A stretch of 64,000 nucleotides of DNA from Cytospora piceicola (GCA_023375675.1 JALQBC010000001.1:2170001-2234000), one strand, 5' to 3'. Counted from the stretch's first letter, positions 12,158 through 24,706 are shown. Numbers and translations are program-made. Notes: generated by a model not told the origin, from the letters alone.

Positions 12158-13270
12158 TTACTTCCGTCTCCTCTTTCCAGACGTCCTGCTGACATCCGGT
12201 ACTCCCTCAAAAAACACGGCGTGCGCAGCCGCAGCGACTGGAGCGTCCTTGGTCGTTTGTCCCCAGGCTATATCCGCCTTCCCATTCTTACCGGGCGTCA
12301 CCCTCATTACAGACGTCATCTCCCACATTTGGCCAAATAACCGCCTCCAGAGTCTCGGCGTGTATCTGTGAAGCCCCCTAGGGTTACCTTGCCCATAAGG
12401 ACCGTCAACCTCCTCACCTGTCCGGGCCCGCTGCGACCTTGATCTGCCACGTTCAATAGATCGGACAGGTTCTGTGGCATAGGATTGCCAGTCCCATTCC
12501 ATCGTCTTCTGCTCTTTACTATCAAGGTCACCATCAGGTTGTATAGCCCGCGGTCGTCTGGGCGGCATCTCCCACAGACCCCTATCCGCCGCCCCCGTCG
12601 CCAAAGCCTGTAAAGTATCCCACTCGCTCTTCACTACTGGTGGCAACACACGATTGACCAGCGCCTTGTACTCTTTGCGCAACTTGCTCCGCGCTAAGGT
12701 CGCAGCCAGCGGCCTGCCCCAGATGTCCGCCTCGGGCAGCCTCTTTGCTGGATTGACCTGCTTCGTCTTGATCTCCGGTCTAGGGCTTGCGGTCTGGTTC
12801 GTACGGCTCTGGGACGAGGCGAAAGTTTCGACTTTATCCGCATCCCACTTGTCCAGCCAGTCTGGCGCTCGTTCCTTAAGAGTGCCGTCTCTTGCCTTAT
12901 ACCTCCTCGCTTCCAATTCCTTGGTCAAAGCGCATTCCAGCTCGTCCGAATCGGACGGTGGCTCCTTCCTGACGAGGTCGTGTATAAGCTCACTCCTCCT
13001 CTTCCCGGTACGACCGAAGACGAGCAGGAGAATGTGCTTCATGTTGTTCAGAAGGCCGTTATTTGCGGCCCAGAGGAAGCGGGCGTCATGGCGGGCTCGG
13101 CGGATGCGTCGCTTTGTCTCTGGGGTATGGGGTAAATCATGCTTGTGCTTGTCGAAACGGCTGCAGATCTGTTCGACGATGTAGGGCCGGCATATTGGTG
13201 GGAGGTAGGATGCTTCGCGGAGGAGTTGGCGATAAATGTGTAGCGTTGGAGGAGGTGGGGAGAGGCGCAT
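12158..13270 (-). CDS. LYR-motif (Complex1_LYR-like) protein
   Basis: Single exon of 370 residues starting at the ATG at 13270. The N-terminus carries an L(H)IYR tripeptide-type motif in TLHIYRQLLREASYLP, followed by conserved helices with RPYIVEQICSRF and RRARHDARFLWAANNG, as in fungal LYR-like proteins that bind mitochondrial acyl carrier protein or act in Fe-S and respiratory assembly. The middle is long and polar, and the C-terminus (GKADIAWGQ, then GKRRRK) is basic. The total is much longer than classic LYR proteins of about 100 residues, so the precise role is unknown. No obvious cleavable presequence; mitochondrial location is inference from the family. Confidence 0.72.
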   Translation of the reverse strand: MRLSPPPPTLHIYRQLLREASYLPPICRPYIVEQICSRFDKHKHDLPHTPETKRRIRRARHDARFLWAANNGLLNNMKHILLLVFGRTGKRRSELIHDLVRKEPPSDSDELECALTKELEARRYKARDGTLKERAPDWLDKWDADKVETFASSQSRTNQTASPRPEIKTKQVNPAKRLPEADIWGRPLAATLARSKLRKEYKALVNRVLPPVVKSEWDTLQALATGAADRGLWEMPPRRPRAIQPDGDLDSKEQKTMEWDWQSYATEPVRSIERGRSRSQRARTGEEVDGPYGQGNPRGLHRYTPRLWRRLFGQMWEMTSVMRVTPGKNGKADIAWGQTTKDAPVAAAAHAVFFEGVPDVSRTSGKRRRK

Positions 13271-14619
13271 TGTGCTATAGTCTGTTGTATATCATCCTGC
13301 GTGCATCTGGTGAAAGGGATAGAAAGCGATTAATCCTGTATGCAGGTTGGGCAGAGGATCCCATGCAGCAGATTGTCTGTTGGAGCCGAGGCTGAGTGAG
13401 TTCAACTGGATGGAGATGAACACCTGAAGTGGTTTTACAAAGACTGTATGGATAGCAAAAATAATCACACTTTACGCGCATACCTGAGTACCAAGTACCT
13501 ACCTAAGTAGGTAAGCAATCCGTACTGTATATAGTGGTCAAGTGTCGCAGCCTGAATGAAATTGAATGGACTTAAGACATTTGTATATTCTTCTCATATT
13601 AGCAGAGCAGTGTGCTCGCCTGATCATTTGTAACAAAGGGATTATCTGGTGGCACTCTTATCGAAGGAAAAGATATCAGTTGCAGCTGTAGCTTGCCATA
13701 TATACCTAGGTGGTACATTACGTAGCGATTGGAGGCGGTACCTATGTAAACTTCCAGCAGGCCGGTTATATCCTTCAGACAGCAAGGCAAGCATGTGATT
13801 GGGCCGGACCAGAGCTCTTCCCCACCAAACCCACTAAAACCACGCCAACGCGTCTGAGAGGAGCGCTAAATGATCCGTGCTTGAAGGCCACACGAAAACC
13901 CCACGAAAGCGACACGTCTAGAGTGCAAAAGTCGTGCCCGTAAATTGAATGCATCTCCCTCTCTTCCTCTCCCCTTGTACCCCCTATGTACCTCAAGTAC
14001 CCCAAGTACCCTGATGGTAACCTTGGAACCAGCACCTATCCAGCTAACTTCACGATACAGCTTGCTCTCAGATATTGTTTATCGCACCTGACTAACAAAT
14101 TCGACCCTGTTATCAATATCAGGAAGATATACAGATATCTCCTGTGTGAATTTCCAGTCCTTTCATTGATTATAATTACCTACTAAAGTAGGTATATTGT
14201 AGGTGCAGAGCGGCACTACTGGAGTGGTCCCTCGGCAGTACGGAGCTACCTACCTGATACCTTGGTGTACAAAACTACTACCAGCACTGGTACAAACCGG
14301 TACTTCCAGAAAGCGCCGCGCCCTTTTCGACTCCTCACCTTTGCACCCTTCGAACCTCACACTCTCCTTCCCCGGGAGCTCGGCCGCGTCAACCCTGGGA
14401 ACATCTACACACGTTGACAGCAGATCTGGACCAGCTGGCGACACTCAAGGTTGTCGCAGGCACAATCAGAACCTCAATCCCGCATCACCTGCCTACTACC
14501 ACTCTGCGCGCTCCTGCATCAAACACGACAGGACAAGTCGACGAGACAAGTCGGCATTGAAGCTCGAGAACAATTGATTGTTCGCTTCAGGGGTGCGTCA
14601 ATGGGCTTTTGAACCCAGC
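13271..14619. promoter_or_regulatory. Divergent promoter region with TACCTA-type repeats
   Basis: Upstream of the LYR gene (minus) and the Mbp1-like gene (plus). Contains clustered spacer motifs: 13481-13513 (TACCTGAGTACC and TACCTAAGTAGG cores), 13703-13714 and 14177-14194. The part from about 14300 is pyrimidine-rich and probably the Mbp1 5' leader. An upstream ATG at 14601, out of frame with the main start at 14620, could act as a short uORF. Confidence 0.55.
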
Positions 14620-17411
14620 ATGGCATCTGCGACCCTCACGAAACCTCCTCCTCATCCTTCGCAACAGCAGCAGCAACAACGACGACAGCAGTCTTCACAG
14701 CCTGTCAATTCCCAGTCGCAAGCCAATAATCACCGACTTTCCTTTTCGTCCTCCCAAGGACCCATCGCAGATTTGGATCAGGGCGCATTGTCCGCCCGTC
14801 ATCCCTTACCCACCTCGTCTGCCACCGTAAATCCGAGGGCATCCTTTGACAACTCCAACAATATCGCCTCGATGTCGCAACCACCACCACCACCTCAATT
14901 TTCCTCTCAGCACTCCTTCGGCATGAGCCAACCTTCCTCGCAGCCTGCCCGTCCAACTGGCTACCACCAATTCACAAATTCCCAACCCACTAACATGGAG
15001 GAAGACGACCTTCCCCAGATCTACTCTGTTCGTTCTGGCCTCTCCAATATTGTATCCTATCCACTATGTTCCCAATCACTAACCTCTCCCTTCTAGTCGG
15101 TGTATAGTGGTGTGGAAGTCTACGAGATGGAGGTCAATGGTGTCGCTGTTATGCGCCGCCGCGATGACAGCTGTCTTAATGCCACCCAGATCCTCAAAGT
15201 CGCCGGCTTGGATAAGGGAAAGCGAACAAAAATTCTGGAGAAGGAGATACAGACTGGTGAGCACGAAAAGGTCCAAGGTGGCTACGGCAAATATCAGGGA
15301 ACTTGGATATCATTCGATCGCGGTGTCCAGGTCTGCCGCCAGTACGGCGTAGAGGATGTCCTTCGCCCGCTTCTCACATACGACATGGGCGCGGATGGTG
15401 CCTTGCCTGGCCGTGGAGACATCAACACCCCGACGAAGGAACAGGCCATGGCTGCGCAAAGGAAGAGGCTCTACAGTCAGCCTATGAACAACCGGTCCAA
15501 CAGCGTTTCTGGAACCTTCTTCAAGAACATCTCGTCTACCGCTTCCAATGCCGTTGCTGCCATAAGCAAAGCCCGGCTTGACTCCCCTGGACCAAGAGCC
15601 CGCAGTGGTCTGTCTAGAGCCCCCAGTTTCAACCGCCAGCCATCGATGCAGAGTATGGACGACTTCCCAGGGAACTCGCAGCAAAGCTTCACCTCTGAGC
15701 ATGGTCGGAACCCCGATTCTTCTTTTTCCACCCAAAGAAATAGTCAGCAAACAGGCATGGATGGGACTGAGCCTCCTAGGAAGAGACTACGTGTTGCTGT
15801 CACTCCAGCAGACAGCTTCGGCCAGTCTAGGTCGCAGAGTATGTACTTGAATGCCGAGAACTTCCCTGGCTCACCTACGGAGCCCAACGAGTCTTTCATC
15901 TATTCTCAACAGGGCATCAACCTGCACCCAGTTGAGGACCATGACGGTGTCTCTCCTCTCCCGCCCCTACCCCACGACGAATCTATCGATGCCGAAGTCA
16001 ATCGAAAATCTCTCTTGAGTCTCTTCACAGAACCTGCCGAGCCTAATGCATTCGAGGAGCTGCGAGGCTACACCCCAAGGGAGTTGGACATGCCGATTGA
16101 CAGCCAGCAACACACTGCCTTGCACTGGGCTGCTACATTATCGCGCATGAACATTGTTCAAGCCTTGATCAAGCACGGCGCAAATCCTTTCCGGGTCAAC
16201 TCTGAGGGTCAGACAGCGCTCATGCGCGCCGTCATTGTGACAAATTCTCATGACAACTTCTCTTTCCCCGAGCTGCTGGATCTGCTTGGTCACACCCTCG
16301 AGGTCGCAGATAACAAGGGTCGTACAGTATTGCATCACATCGTTGTTACGAGCGCAATTGAGCGCAGGCATGCTACAAGCAAGTACTATCTTGACTGTCT
16401 CCTTGAGTGGGTGGTCCGCCAGGGCAGTGCTCCGAGCAGTCAGGATCACGGCGTAAATGGTAACGGGCCGTCGCCGAGTAGTCCACCCAAGATAGGACTT
16501 GGTCGGTTCATGACGGAGGTGGTCAACGCACAGGATAAAGTTGGCGATACTGCACTGAATCTCGCTGCTCGGATATCCAACCGAAGTATTATCTCTCAGC
16601 TACTTGAGGTCCATGCCGACCCGTCAATACCTAATCGAGTTGGTCTACGTCCCGTGGACTTCGGTATCGGTGAGCTGCCAGAAGGCCACCAGAAAGTCGA
16701 GGATGCAGAGAAAATCGATGCTATAGCGACGCAGCGTAGTAAGGAGAGCAGCGATGACATTATGACTGGTAAGTCCAGCCTGGTTTACTCATTTACTAGA
16801 TTGTTTCTAACCATCTTCTAGCCATGAAAGACCTTTTGAGTGAAACCGCTGCGGTCGCCCAGGAGGAGCTCAGCAAGAAGCAACAAACCCTCGAGGAACT
16901 ACAAGCTGCCTTGAGAGCCAACTCATCCAAGTTGGCTGAGACACGGCGGAACGTGGAAGCTGTGAAGGAGAGGTTGAGACAGCAGCAAATCAACAAGCAA
17001 CAAGTAGCCAACCTCTCACGCGAGCTGGAGAGGCTACAATACAGCATGGGCCATGTGGACAACGTGCAAGCCTCAGCGCAGAGCAACTCTGCCGCAGCGT
17101 GGGAGGACGAACTCGACATGGCCCTCAGCTCGGGCAAACCCGCATCTGCACTGCCCGATGCCACCCTCCTCCGCGCACGGCTGAAGGCAACCAACGACGT
17201 CCTGTCATCGATGAAGGAAAAGGTGGCCGGTCTGCAAGGAACCAGTCGGGATATCGAGTACAAATACCGGCGTCTCGTCTCTCTTGCGGCCAACTGTCCG
17301 GAGGAACATGTCGACGATCTCCTGCAGAACCTTGTCCGCGCCGTGCAGAGCGAAAAGGGCGAGTTGGAGATTGGGCGGGTTAGGAAGTTCCTCGGTGGGG
17401 TGGATGTATAG
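14620..17411 (+). CDS. mbp1: APSES transcription factor, Mbp1/Res-type
   Basis: DNA-binding subunit of the MBF-type G1/S complex that binds MCB (ACGCGT) elements. Three exons (14620-15027, 15097-16768, 16822-17411) give 889 residues; introns of 69 and 53 nt close in frame. Residues 1-136 are Gln/Ser/Pro-rich, including a Q6 run. The APSES/KilA-N domain begins at about 137 (SVYSGVEVYEMEVNGVAVM) and includes LNATQILKVAGLDKGKRTK and GGYGKYQGTWISFDRG, nearly invariant in fungal Mbp1. Ankyrin repeats follow at roughly 470-560 (HTALHWAATLSRMNIV) and 617-660 (GDTALNLAARISNRSI). From about 700 a heptad-rich, Gln/Glu-rich coiled coil runs to about 790; in the family the C-terminus binds Swi6. The ATG at 14620 is the first in frame. 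StuA-type APSES proteins lack ankyrin repeats, which excludes them. Confidence 0.92.
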
Positions 17412-18385
17412 AGGCGATCTCCATCCGCTGAGACTTTGATGCCTTGTGTCCAGTTGCCGAGTGATTATGTTGATATCCTTGGTGGCGGAGACTTGATTCG
17501 TTTCTTTTTTGTTTCTTTTTTGTATGGATGGGGATTCCCTGATGTTGTTGAGTCTTCTGGGTTGGCTCGGACCCGGAAAAGGGGCCTTTGATTGCTTCCT
17601 TCGGTCGAGGGCGGTTGCGTTGCATTTTGATACCATTACATTGTCATTCCACAGTTGTTGTTGCCTTGTCTTACCGTCAGCAAGCAGCCTCATGTCACGG
17701 GGTGCACGGTAATCCTTCAGAGGAGAAGAGATATTATTGTACGTTTTCGATCCAATGCTGCAAGCAGGCTGCACCTTTGCACCTTATGCTCATGGCAAAA
17801 TGTCACGAAATGAAATACAACCTGAACGAATCCGATGCAGAGTCTCGAGTGATCAATTTGTGAAACCACGAACGCGGCTTGATCATCCGAAGTCCGATAT
17901 ATTTACAGGCCTGATGTTGGGTTCATCACAATCACAAACGATCGCGGCAAGAGATGGTTCCGAGAAAAATTCCACTGGAGTAGAATTTATCTTTGAAATA
18001 CATTCAAGTCTGCTGGATTGCTTGTCGTCTAGGTATTGGGTTTACAGGGCCTCTCAACCCCCCGAACGGTGAAGTCAACAGCGAAGTGCTTCTTACACTC
18101 GACCATCCGTTCTCACTCACGCACACGATCTTATGCGTATCCAGCTGCCAGTCGTTGCCACCTGAATATCTAAATGCCCTTTCCGGGCGAACAAACTAGA
18201 ACCAATCCCTCACCTAGCTTCGAGGCGCTATCGGTGCAGCTGTTATCTTCGATGTCGCCAGGCTCAGCTTGGCCTTCAACCTGCCTTGTTGCTGGCCCCA
18301 GTGCCTGGTCCTGGTCTGAAAGTTGATTATTTGCTCGAAGTTAACAGATATCGACCTCGAAAGTAACATTCGTCTTGGCCCTCAA
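17412..18385. other. Convergent 3' spacer
   Basis: Between the stop codons of the Mbp1-like gene and the CVNH-like gene. T-rich runs near 17500-17525 may serve 3'-end formation of the plus-strand transcript. No gene is supported. Confidence 0.5.
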
Positions 18386-19569
18386 TCATGGCAACCCTGC
18401 GAATGTCTTCGTCTGGCGTGAGAGCGTATCACTACCATCGTCGTATATATACTTCTCGTATGGACTCAAAGGGTTGTCAGTGTCAGTGCGGTTACAAGGC
18501 GGCACACCGGATGTTTCGTCACGTGTGGTCTCAGCTTCGCACTGTCCAGGAAATTTGCAAAACTGGAAAACCCTACCCAGGGAGTCGATTGTCAAAGTAA
18601 GATAGCTGATTGCGTAATGTACCCTGTACCAGTATTCGCGGCTCTCGATGAGGTGGAAGCCCTCAAAGTCCGAATGGCAGCCCCAGCCGCTGGTCTGGAA
18701 ACAGCAGAGACTGTGGTCATCCTTGCACCTATGGTATGTCGTGTTCTTCCAAGTCGCGGGGAGGAGTCGAATAGGGCTTTGAGTGACGCGTTCCTCGCAA
18801 GGCGTCCGCTCGGCCTGTGCCCGTACCTTGAGCCAGTCAAGCAAATATTTCGCGTTGTTGGAAACGTTACTGTCGAGGTCTCCGGCCATGACTCCCCTCG
18901 ACGGAGCCAGACGGACCTGAGGAGTACAAACACCACTGACGCCCATACATTCAAGGCATCCATCGTTGGTGACATTGACGATGTCGGCTGTGGGAAGGAA
19001 GTCAGCTAGAGCTAGGTGATTGAGTGTTCACAGGACCAAGGTCATCGACTCACTCAGATCAAATGTGTACTCGGTCTTGAACCCAGAGCCCTCTGGACTG
19101 CAGCTGCACATCATGTGGGCTGCCGCTTGGCCTCCTTCGTCTCTTGGGATGAAATAGCATGGATGACAGTTCTTGGTGAAATTGCCACTGGGTTTTGAAT
19201 GTATGCCATCAGCTTCACGTGCCACCCAGGCAGTAACACCAACAGGGAGCCAACGGATCAGCCAATACATGTGTGAGGAAAGGGTGAAGCTCACTTCTTA
19301 ACTGGAGTCAACGCATTCACAGGGCTATCAGGTTTAGTGTTGTAAAGATGGGTTGGGTCCTTGTGAGCACCCCAGCCCAGACATTTATCAAGGTCGACAT
19401 ATGTCAGAACAGTGTCTTCCATGGCCTGGCATTCTCCGGACAGAATACCAGTATACGGGTCTATTGCAAGACGGTCACAAGCTTGGAGGAGGTTGTGATA
19501 GTCCTGGGCGATACTCGTTTGGGCAAGGTAGGCAGTTAGGGGAGCGACGAGGAGCGTGGGTCCCTTCAT
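18386..19569 (-). CDS. Secreted cyanovirin-N homology (CVNH)-like protein with Cys-rich tail
   Basis: Exons 19569-19295, 19187-19054 and 18987-18386. A further in-frame 60 nt intron at 18622-18563 (GTACAT, TTTGAC, CCAG) is likely, giving 316 residues instead of 336. A signal peptide ends near SIAQ-DY. The first half fits two CVNH repeats: ACDRLAIDPYTGILSGECQA with YVDLDKCLGW, then GNFTKNC, MMCSCSPEGSG and FDLTDIVNVTNDGCLECMG (the family's 'L..ItN.dG.L.C' end). CVNH proteins bind high-mannose glycans. The second half is Cys- and Trp-rich (HRCKDDHSLCCFQTSGWGCH) and unrecognised. The CVNH assignment rests on Cys, Gly and Asn spacing, not close identity. An extracellular carbohydrate-binding role is inferred. 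Confidence 0.62.
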
Positions 19570-20582
19570 CTCGTCCGATATGATGCTGGACTTGGGAAGG
19601 AAATCTTAGACTTGGATCCTAGGGGCTGATGCTCACGATCTGAGCAAGGAAACAATGACAAATTAGAGTGATGTGGAGTCTGATGATGTTCGAAGGAATA
19701 TGGGAGTGGCTGTCGTCGAGGCCCAAGGGTGCTGTGGATGTTGGGAAATGGTATACAGGTTGCTGAGCTAGGAATAAGCCTCAGAACCAGTGATGTTTGT
19801 TTGCCTCGGAAGCTTTGAAAGCCCCGTATCTTCCTTCCTGCTAGGTATATCACTCAATCGTTTGGTTGGAGATGTCGTGCATGGAGTGTGTCAGGAAAAG
19901 GAAGCAGCGCTGGGCATCGTACAACATAGCTTAGTGTACTATATACCACTTCCTGCGGGCGTTAGGCAGTAACGAGTGAAAAATTGACGGTCTATCTGTT
20001 TGGGTTGGACATCGGGTTGTCTGGTTGAGCTTGAGAGGTGGTGGTAGGATTTCCTATCTGGAGCATCACTATGGGTCACGGAGTGGTGTGATTGACACTC
20101 TGATTTTCCTCCACCTTCTTCGCGGTATGACAGGCTCTCTGTGCATACTTAGGTAGGTACCGAGGTAGGTAACTTCCAAGATTGCGAAAGCAACATTACG
20201 ACGAAGAACCGTTGTGTCAAAGTCCAGTGCAGCCGGCAGCCTGGGGACTCACGTCAAGGAAGGGGTCACTATCCTGGAGTCACCAAGGCAACCACTAGCG
20301 ACAGAAAGAGCATGTACCTCAATATCTCCGAACATCGGCTCTTAATATCCATGGGTCTTCAGATAAACATTGCTCCAAGTGTAACAATTTAACAAGCACC
20401 AAGTGAGAAGAGCCTGGATATGCTAAATTAAAAAAGATGCAAGCTCCCATTGCCCCCTGCCTACCCCTGAACGCCATGCTATGCCAATGCTTCTTTTGTT
20501 GGTGGTAGCTTTAGATAACGCCGAGCATTTCGCTTCCTCGGGAAGACCTGTCCTCCGTGACCTGCTTTCGCTGTAGATAGCC
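19570..20582. promoter_or_regulatory. Spacer and promoter of the CVNH-like gene
   Basis: One kilobase between two minus-strand genes. A spacer motif cluster, TTAGGTAGGTACCGAGGTAGG, lies at about 20147-20170. No gene is supported. Confidence 0.5.
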
Positions 20583-22739
20583 TCACGCCGCTGCCCCATT
20601 ACCATATACGCCCTCCCATCTCTGCTCAACACCGTCAACCATCAACCTCAGGCTCGTGATCTCTCGATCCAACTCTTCGACGTTCTTGTTGAGCGCGGTG
20701 ACCTCCTCGAACCGTCGCAAAGTCCTGGCATTGTTCACCATCTCCCTAACAAGGAACCGCTGCTCTTCAAGCACCACAAGTCTCTCCCTGAGCTCTTTCT
20801 CTTCTGTCTCCAGCGCCGACACCACCGTGCTCGCCTCGCTGGCACCTGCTAGACTGGCTGTCTCTGAGCCGGGCTCGGCGGCTGACTCGCCGTTGCGTAG
20901 CGGCGAGAGCGCGCCGGAGCTGCCGTGTCGGTCGGTCACGGCGAGGTGACGTCGATGAGTAGTGGAGCTGGCGGAGCCGCTGTTCAACATCTTGGGTACG
21001 CTCTTCATGGGGAGCATGTACGTATGCAGAAACGAACTGGCGGCCGTGTAGACATTGTTTTGTAGTCTGAGTTGCGTAGGACTTGTCGTCTTCATATCAC
21101 GGATCCGCTTGGCCGCGACATGGTATTTGGCGAAGCTGTCAGTCAGCCGTTTCCGCAGCTTGCTTGCTTCTTGAATCTGTGCACGCGTCGGCGGTGGCCT
21201 GCCCGAGAATTCGTCCGCTGGCGGCTGGAGTGCCATCAACGCCCTTTGAAACGACGGCATGAGCAGCTTGATGCCACGCTCAAATTGTCGGAGCGTCTCA
21301 TAGGCTCGTTGATCTGGCGGCTTGTGCACCAACGCTTCCTGGAAGTCACGTTTAGCAAAAACCATGTGTTTGCAATCGCTGCACATCCGCACATCGATGC
21401 TGACATGGTTGCTAGCCGGCGTGCCAGGCTTCTCGGTGCCGGTGCCGTTCGAAACTGGTCTGGCGACATTCAAGCCAATGTCGCTCGAGCACTGTGTCTG
21501 GACGTCTGAGCAAACGACTCTCCCGCATATCCGACAGTGGTGTCTCCTGAACGACCACGAGAATTCTTGCTGGCAAAAGGGACACCGCGGGACCTTTGCG
21601 TCTTCCTCCCATGTTACCACAGACTGCTCGAGTTGCTTGCGCTGGGTCTTCGGCCCTGCAAGATTTGCGACGGGTGATAACAGACTCCCCCCATTCCCTA
21701 CTACCTCATCCGGTGGGCTCGCTAGTAATTGCGTGAGCTTTGTGAGTCTCTTCTCCAGCCGCTGTATTTCCAGATTATGTCTTTCGACCTTCTTCCGCCT
21801 CATTGCAACAAATGCATCGGTATGGTCCACCATGACACCGCTGTGGTCATTGTAACCCTCTCTTGACTTGTAGCAGGTCTCGCACACTCGGCACCAGTAG
21901 CCCCTGACCGGTTCGTGAACAGCCGACCTCGAGAGCTTCATCTGGTACAAGGTATGCATTTCGCAGAACAGTCTGCCGCATTTCCTACAGTTGATGTTGC
22001 CGTTCAGGGGTCCCAGGCTCTTCCCACACGCAGGCTCGGTGCATCTATCATTGCCTGTAGATCTCTGCCAATGTGACCTCGTGACCAGTTCCTCCGGGTC
22101 GATAACCGTCTCCATCGGTGGTCTCGGGCCTGACATGCTCGTAGGGGCTAGCACAGGCTGTGTTTCGTTGGACTCGAAGACTTCCAGGCCTCGTAATTTC
22201 GAGTTGATGATCGACAGCGGCTGGAAGCGCTTGGCCTTGAGGACCTGCTTGTCGAACCATGTCTTGACTTCGTCTTGCTGTAATTCAGGTAGTTCTTGGT
22301 GGGTATCATCAATGTGTCGGTTGAGTTGGAGCAGCGTCAGCTACATGACAAACAAGTATTAGCTCTCCCCTCCCGAAAGCAAGTACGCAGATATGTGTTT
22401 CTATTTGTATGTCTGCGTATGTGTGTGCGTTCATACCATCTCCTCCTCGCATATGGGACAGACCAGCCTCGCGCTTGAGGCACCGCCATTAGAAGGGCCG
22501 CCGATGCTAATCCTCGAGGCAAGATCCTGAGGCCCGAAGTCGGGCACGGGTGTCGAAGAGGAAGGCGGGGAGATGGAGGCCTGGGAAGTCGAGTATTGGT
22601 CGGTAGAGCTGGCATCTGAATGCGCATAGGGGCTTGTCGCGCGTGGCCTCGGTGCCTGTGGTGCTTGTGGTGCTTGCGGAGGTGCCAGGCCTTTCCCATT
22701 CCCTAGGACCCTCCCTCCCCCGAGCTTCCGGCCCGACAT
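20583..22739 (-). CDS. vac1/pep7: Vac1/Pep7-type FYVE vacuolar sorting protein
   Basis: Endosomal tether of the Rabenosyn-5/Vac1 family: binds PI3P and links Rab5 (Vps21) with Sec1-type Vps45 in Golgi-to-endosome traffic. Two exons, 22739-22437 and 22340-20583, with a 96 nt intron, give 686 residues. Residues 92-115 form a C2H2 finger whose halves meet at the splice site (CPICEEEM joined to LTLLQLNRHIDDTH). A first FYVE-like zinc domain follows (CTEPACGKS, NCRKCGRLFCEMH, WCRVCETCY), then a second true FYVE with the signature FRRHHCRICGRVVC and closing CSDC. The C-terminal half is helical, with EEKELRERLVVLEEQRFLV and a final coiled coil fitting the Rab-binding region. Two FYVE modules plus an N-terminal C2H2 finger is the exact Vac1 layout. 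No membrane segment. Confidence 0.92.
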
Positions 22740-23340
22740 GATGGGCGAGGGCGAGAGCGGTAGCGAGTCGTTTGCCTCGTCGTTTGCCCGTCGGACCTGT
22801 CAGAGGGCTCAAGGGAAGAGCAGACAGACTGTATGCCGTCCTGGTTCTCTACTTGTTGCAGGCGACAGAGCGACATTCGTGAGTTAGAATCATTATTTGT
22901 CCAAGAAGAAAGGTCGAAGCTGTGAATAGTATAATAGGAGATGGTTGGGGGTGGGGTCGTTGTTGTTGTTGGTCACACGATGGAGGAGGATCTCCAGGCT
23001 CACCCAACAGTGCTCACAGCGATGCAGTGCTCAGTGAGTAAGTGCCAATACCATTGCGGCGTTTCCGTGGTGGGGAACTCCTGATCGCAGCCTGGCAAGG
23101 CAATCCCAAGCAAGACATGACGATCATTAAATAAGCGAGCCGAGGTGCTAGTTATAGACTTAAAGGCTCCACATTCTTGACAGCCAATCCAAAGTACCCT
23201 CTTATTGTTTCTGTCAACGGATAATTCGGCTCCTTATCGTTATCGCTGCAAGCGTCCGATACCACTGACGCAGGGAATAGTGAGAGTCCTCTCAACTCCA
23301 AAAGTTTCCCTATGCTATTTATTACCCCACAGCACAAGCT
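22740..23340. promoter_or_regulatory. Divergent promoter, vac1 / met8
   Basis: 601 bases shared by the two 5' ends. A GT-rich stretch (GTTGTTGTTG) lies near 22960-22975. No gene inside. Confidence 0.5.
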
Positions 23341-24195
23341 ATGACTGCTGAACATGAAGACGAGTTTCCCAAAGTCCAGAGCGGTGGCAGTTTGATCCTC
23401 GCCTGGCAGATCAGAGGCAAGAATGTCCTCGTTGTTGGTGGCGGCGAGGTAAGTCAACCATACCATAGCTCCCATATGTATGTATGTCTGTAACTGACCT
23501 GGTCTCGGAAACAGGTCGCAGCCGGTCGCATCATCAACTGCCTCGACGCTGATGCCGTTGTGACTGTGATATGCCCAACATCAGGCCTCAACCCAGAAGT
23601 AGCCTACCGCGTCGCAAAGGGCCAAGTCATCCACGTCGACCGGAAGTTTGAGCCCTCAGACCTAGACCCAGACAAGAAAGTGAACATGGTCCTCACGGCC
23701 GTTGACGATCCCATAGCATCGACTATGATTTGGAAATTGTGCAAGGAGCGAAACATCCCCGCCAACATTGCCGATGTCCCGCCCGAATGCGACTTCTACT
23801 TTGGCTCTGTTCATCGTGACGGGCCCTTACAGATCATGGTGTCAACCAACGGCAAGGGACCTAGACTGGCTTCGAGTATACGGAAGAAGATTGCCAGCGA
23901 CCTGCCGCAGAATGCCGGCACTGCCATCGAGAGGGTGGGGAAGTTGAGGGGCATGCTGAGGAAGGTCGCGCCTGGGTCCGAAGCAGTGAGCAGCAGGATG
24001 GGGTGGATGATCAAAGTGAGCGATGCCTTCAGCTGGGAGACATTCTGCAAGATGACTGAGGAGGATATGGAAAACCTGTTGGTCTTCTATTCCAGGGGGG
24101 AGGTGCCCACCTTGGAGCTATTGAAGAGTATGAGGGAGGATCCGGCAGGAGAGTATTTCTTTGATGGTTCCTTTGGTTTCTCGGTTGGCTGTTAA
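23341..24195 (+). CDS. met8: Siroheme synthase Met8 (precorrin-2 dehydrogenase/ferrochelatase)
   Basis: Bifunctional enzyme that oxidises precorrin-2 to sirohydrochlorin with NAD+ and inserts Fe2+ to make siroheme, cofactor of sulfite and nitrite reductases. Exons 23341-23448 and 23515-24195 give 262 residues, close to yeast Met8 (about 270). The intron (GTAAGT, CTGAC, ACAG) splits the Rossmann loop, and splicing restores VLVVGGGEVAAGRI. Other family blocks are NIADVPPECDFYFGS with the conserved Asp used in both activities, LQIMVSTNGKGPRLAS, and the C-terminal helical region WGWMIKVSDAFSWE-like at about 215. The start at 23341 leads directly into the conserved FPKVQSGGSLILAW leader. Convergent with the downstream kinetochore gene. 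Confidence 0.92.
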
Positions 24196-24706
24196 GGAAG
24201 GCCTTGGTGGTATATATTGGGATTCTTCCTTGAACAGGATACTTGGGTCGGCAAATGGCGCTGCATTGGTTCGCAAAGATCAGGCGTTACGGTCTTCTCA
24301 AAATGGGTCATTGAGGCGGCGGTGTCTGACTTCTCTCCTTTATCGTGGTGTCTGTGTTAAACGAGTACCCCTTTCAGGAGTCTACCTGGGGAATCATAGA
24401 TGGAATGGCGAAGGGCCAAAAACAAAAGGAATGAGAAATTATATGAAAATAAGCGTACTTGCACAGTAACTAGCTTCCATTCCCACTCACTGACCCTCGG
24501 GGCTACTATTTATTCCGAATTTCCACCGGGCGCCGGTATATGTTGTCGAAGGCTTCATATGAGGGCGATGGGTTGCTGCATTGCCCCATTGGCAAGCTTT
24601 CGGTCTGACTTTGCAACGCGATAGGATGGAATGCTACTCCTGATTTCATATGTGGGAAGCTATATGCTCCGTAAGTTGGGTATATTTCGTGAATCCTACA
24701 CGTGAA
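24196..24706. other. Convergent 3' spacer, met8 / fta1-like
   Basis: 511 bases between two stop codons; AT-rich patches suit 3'-end signals on both strands. No gene. Confidence 0.5.

Noticed and set aside
12654..13184. 176-codon plus-strand frame
   Set aside because: Antisense shadow of the LYR-motif gene.
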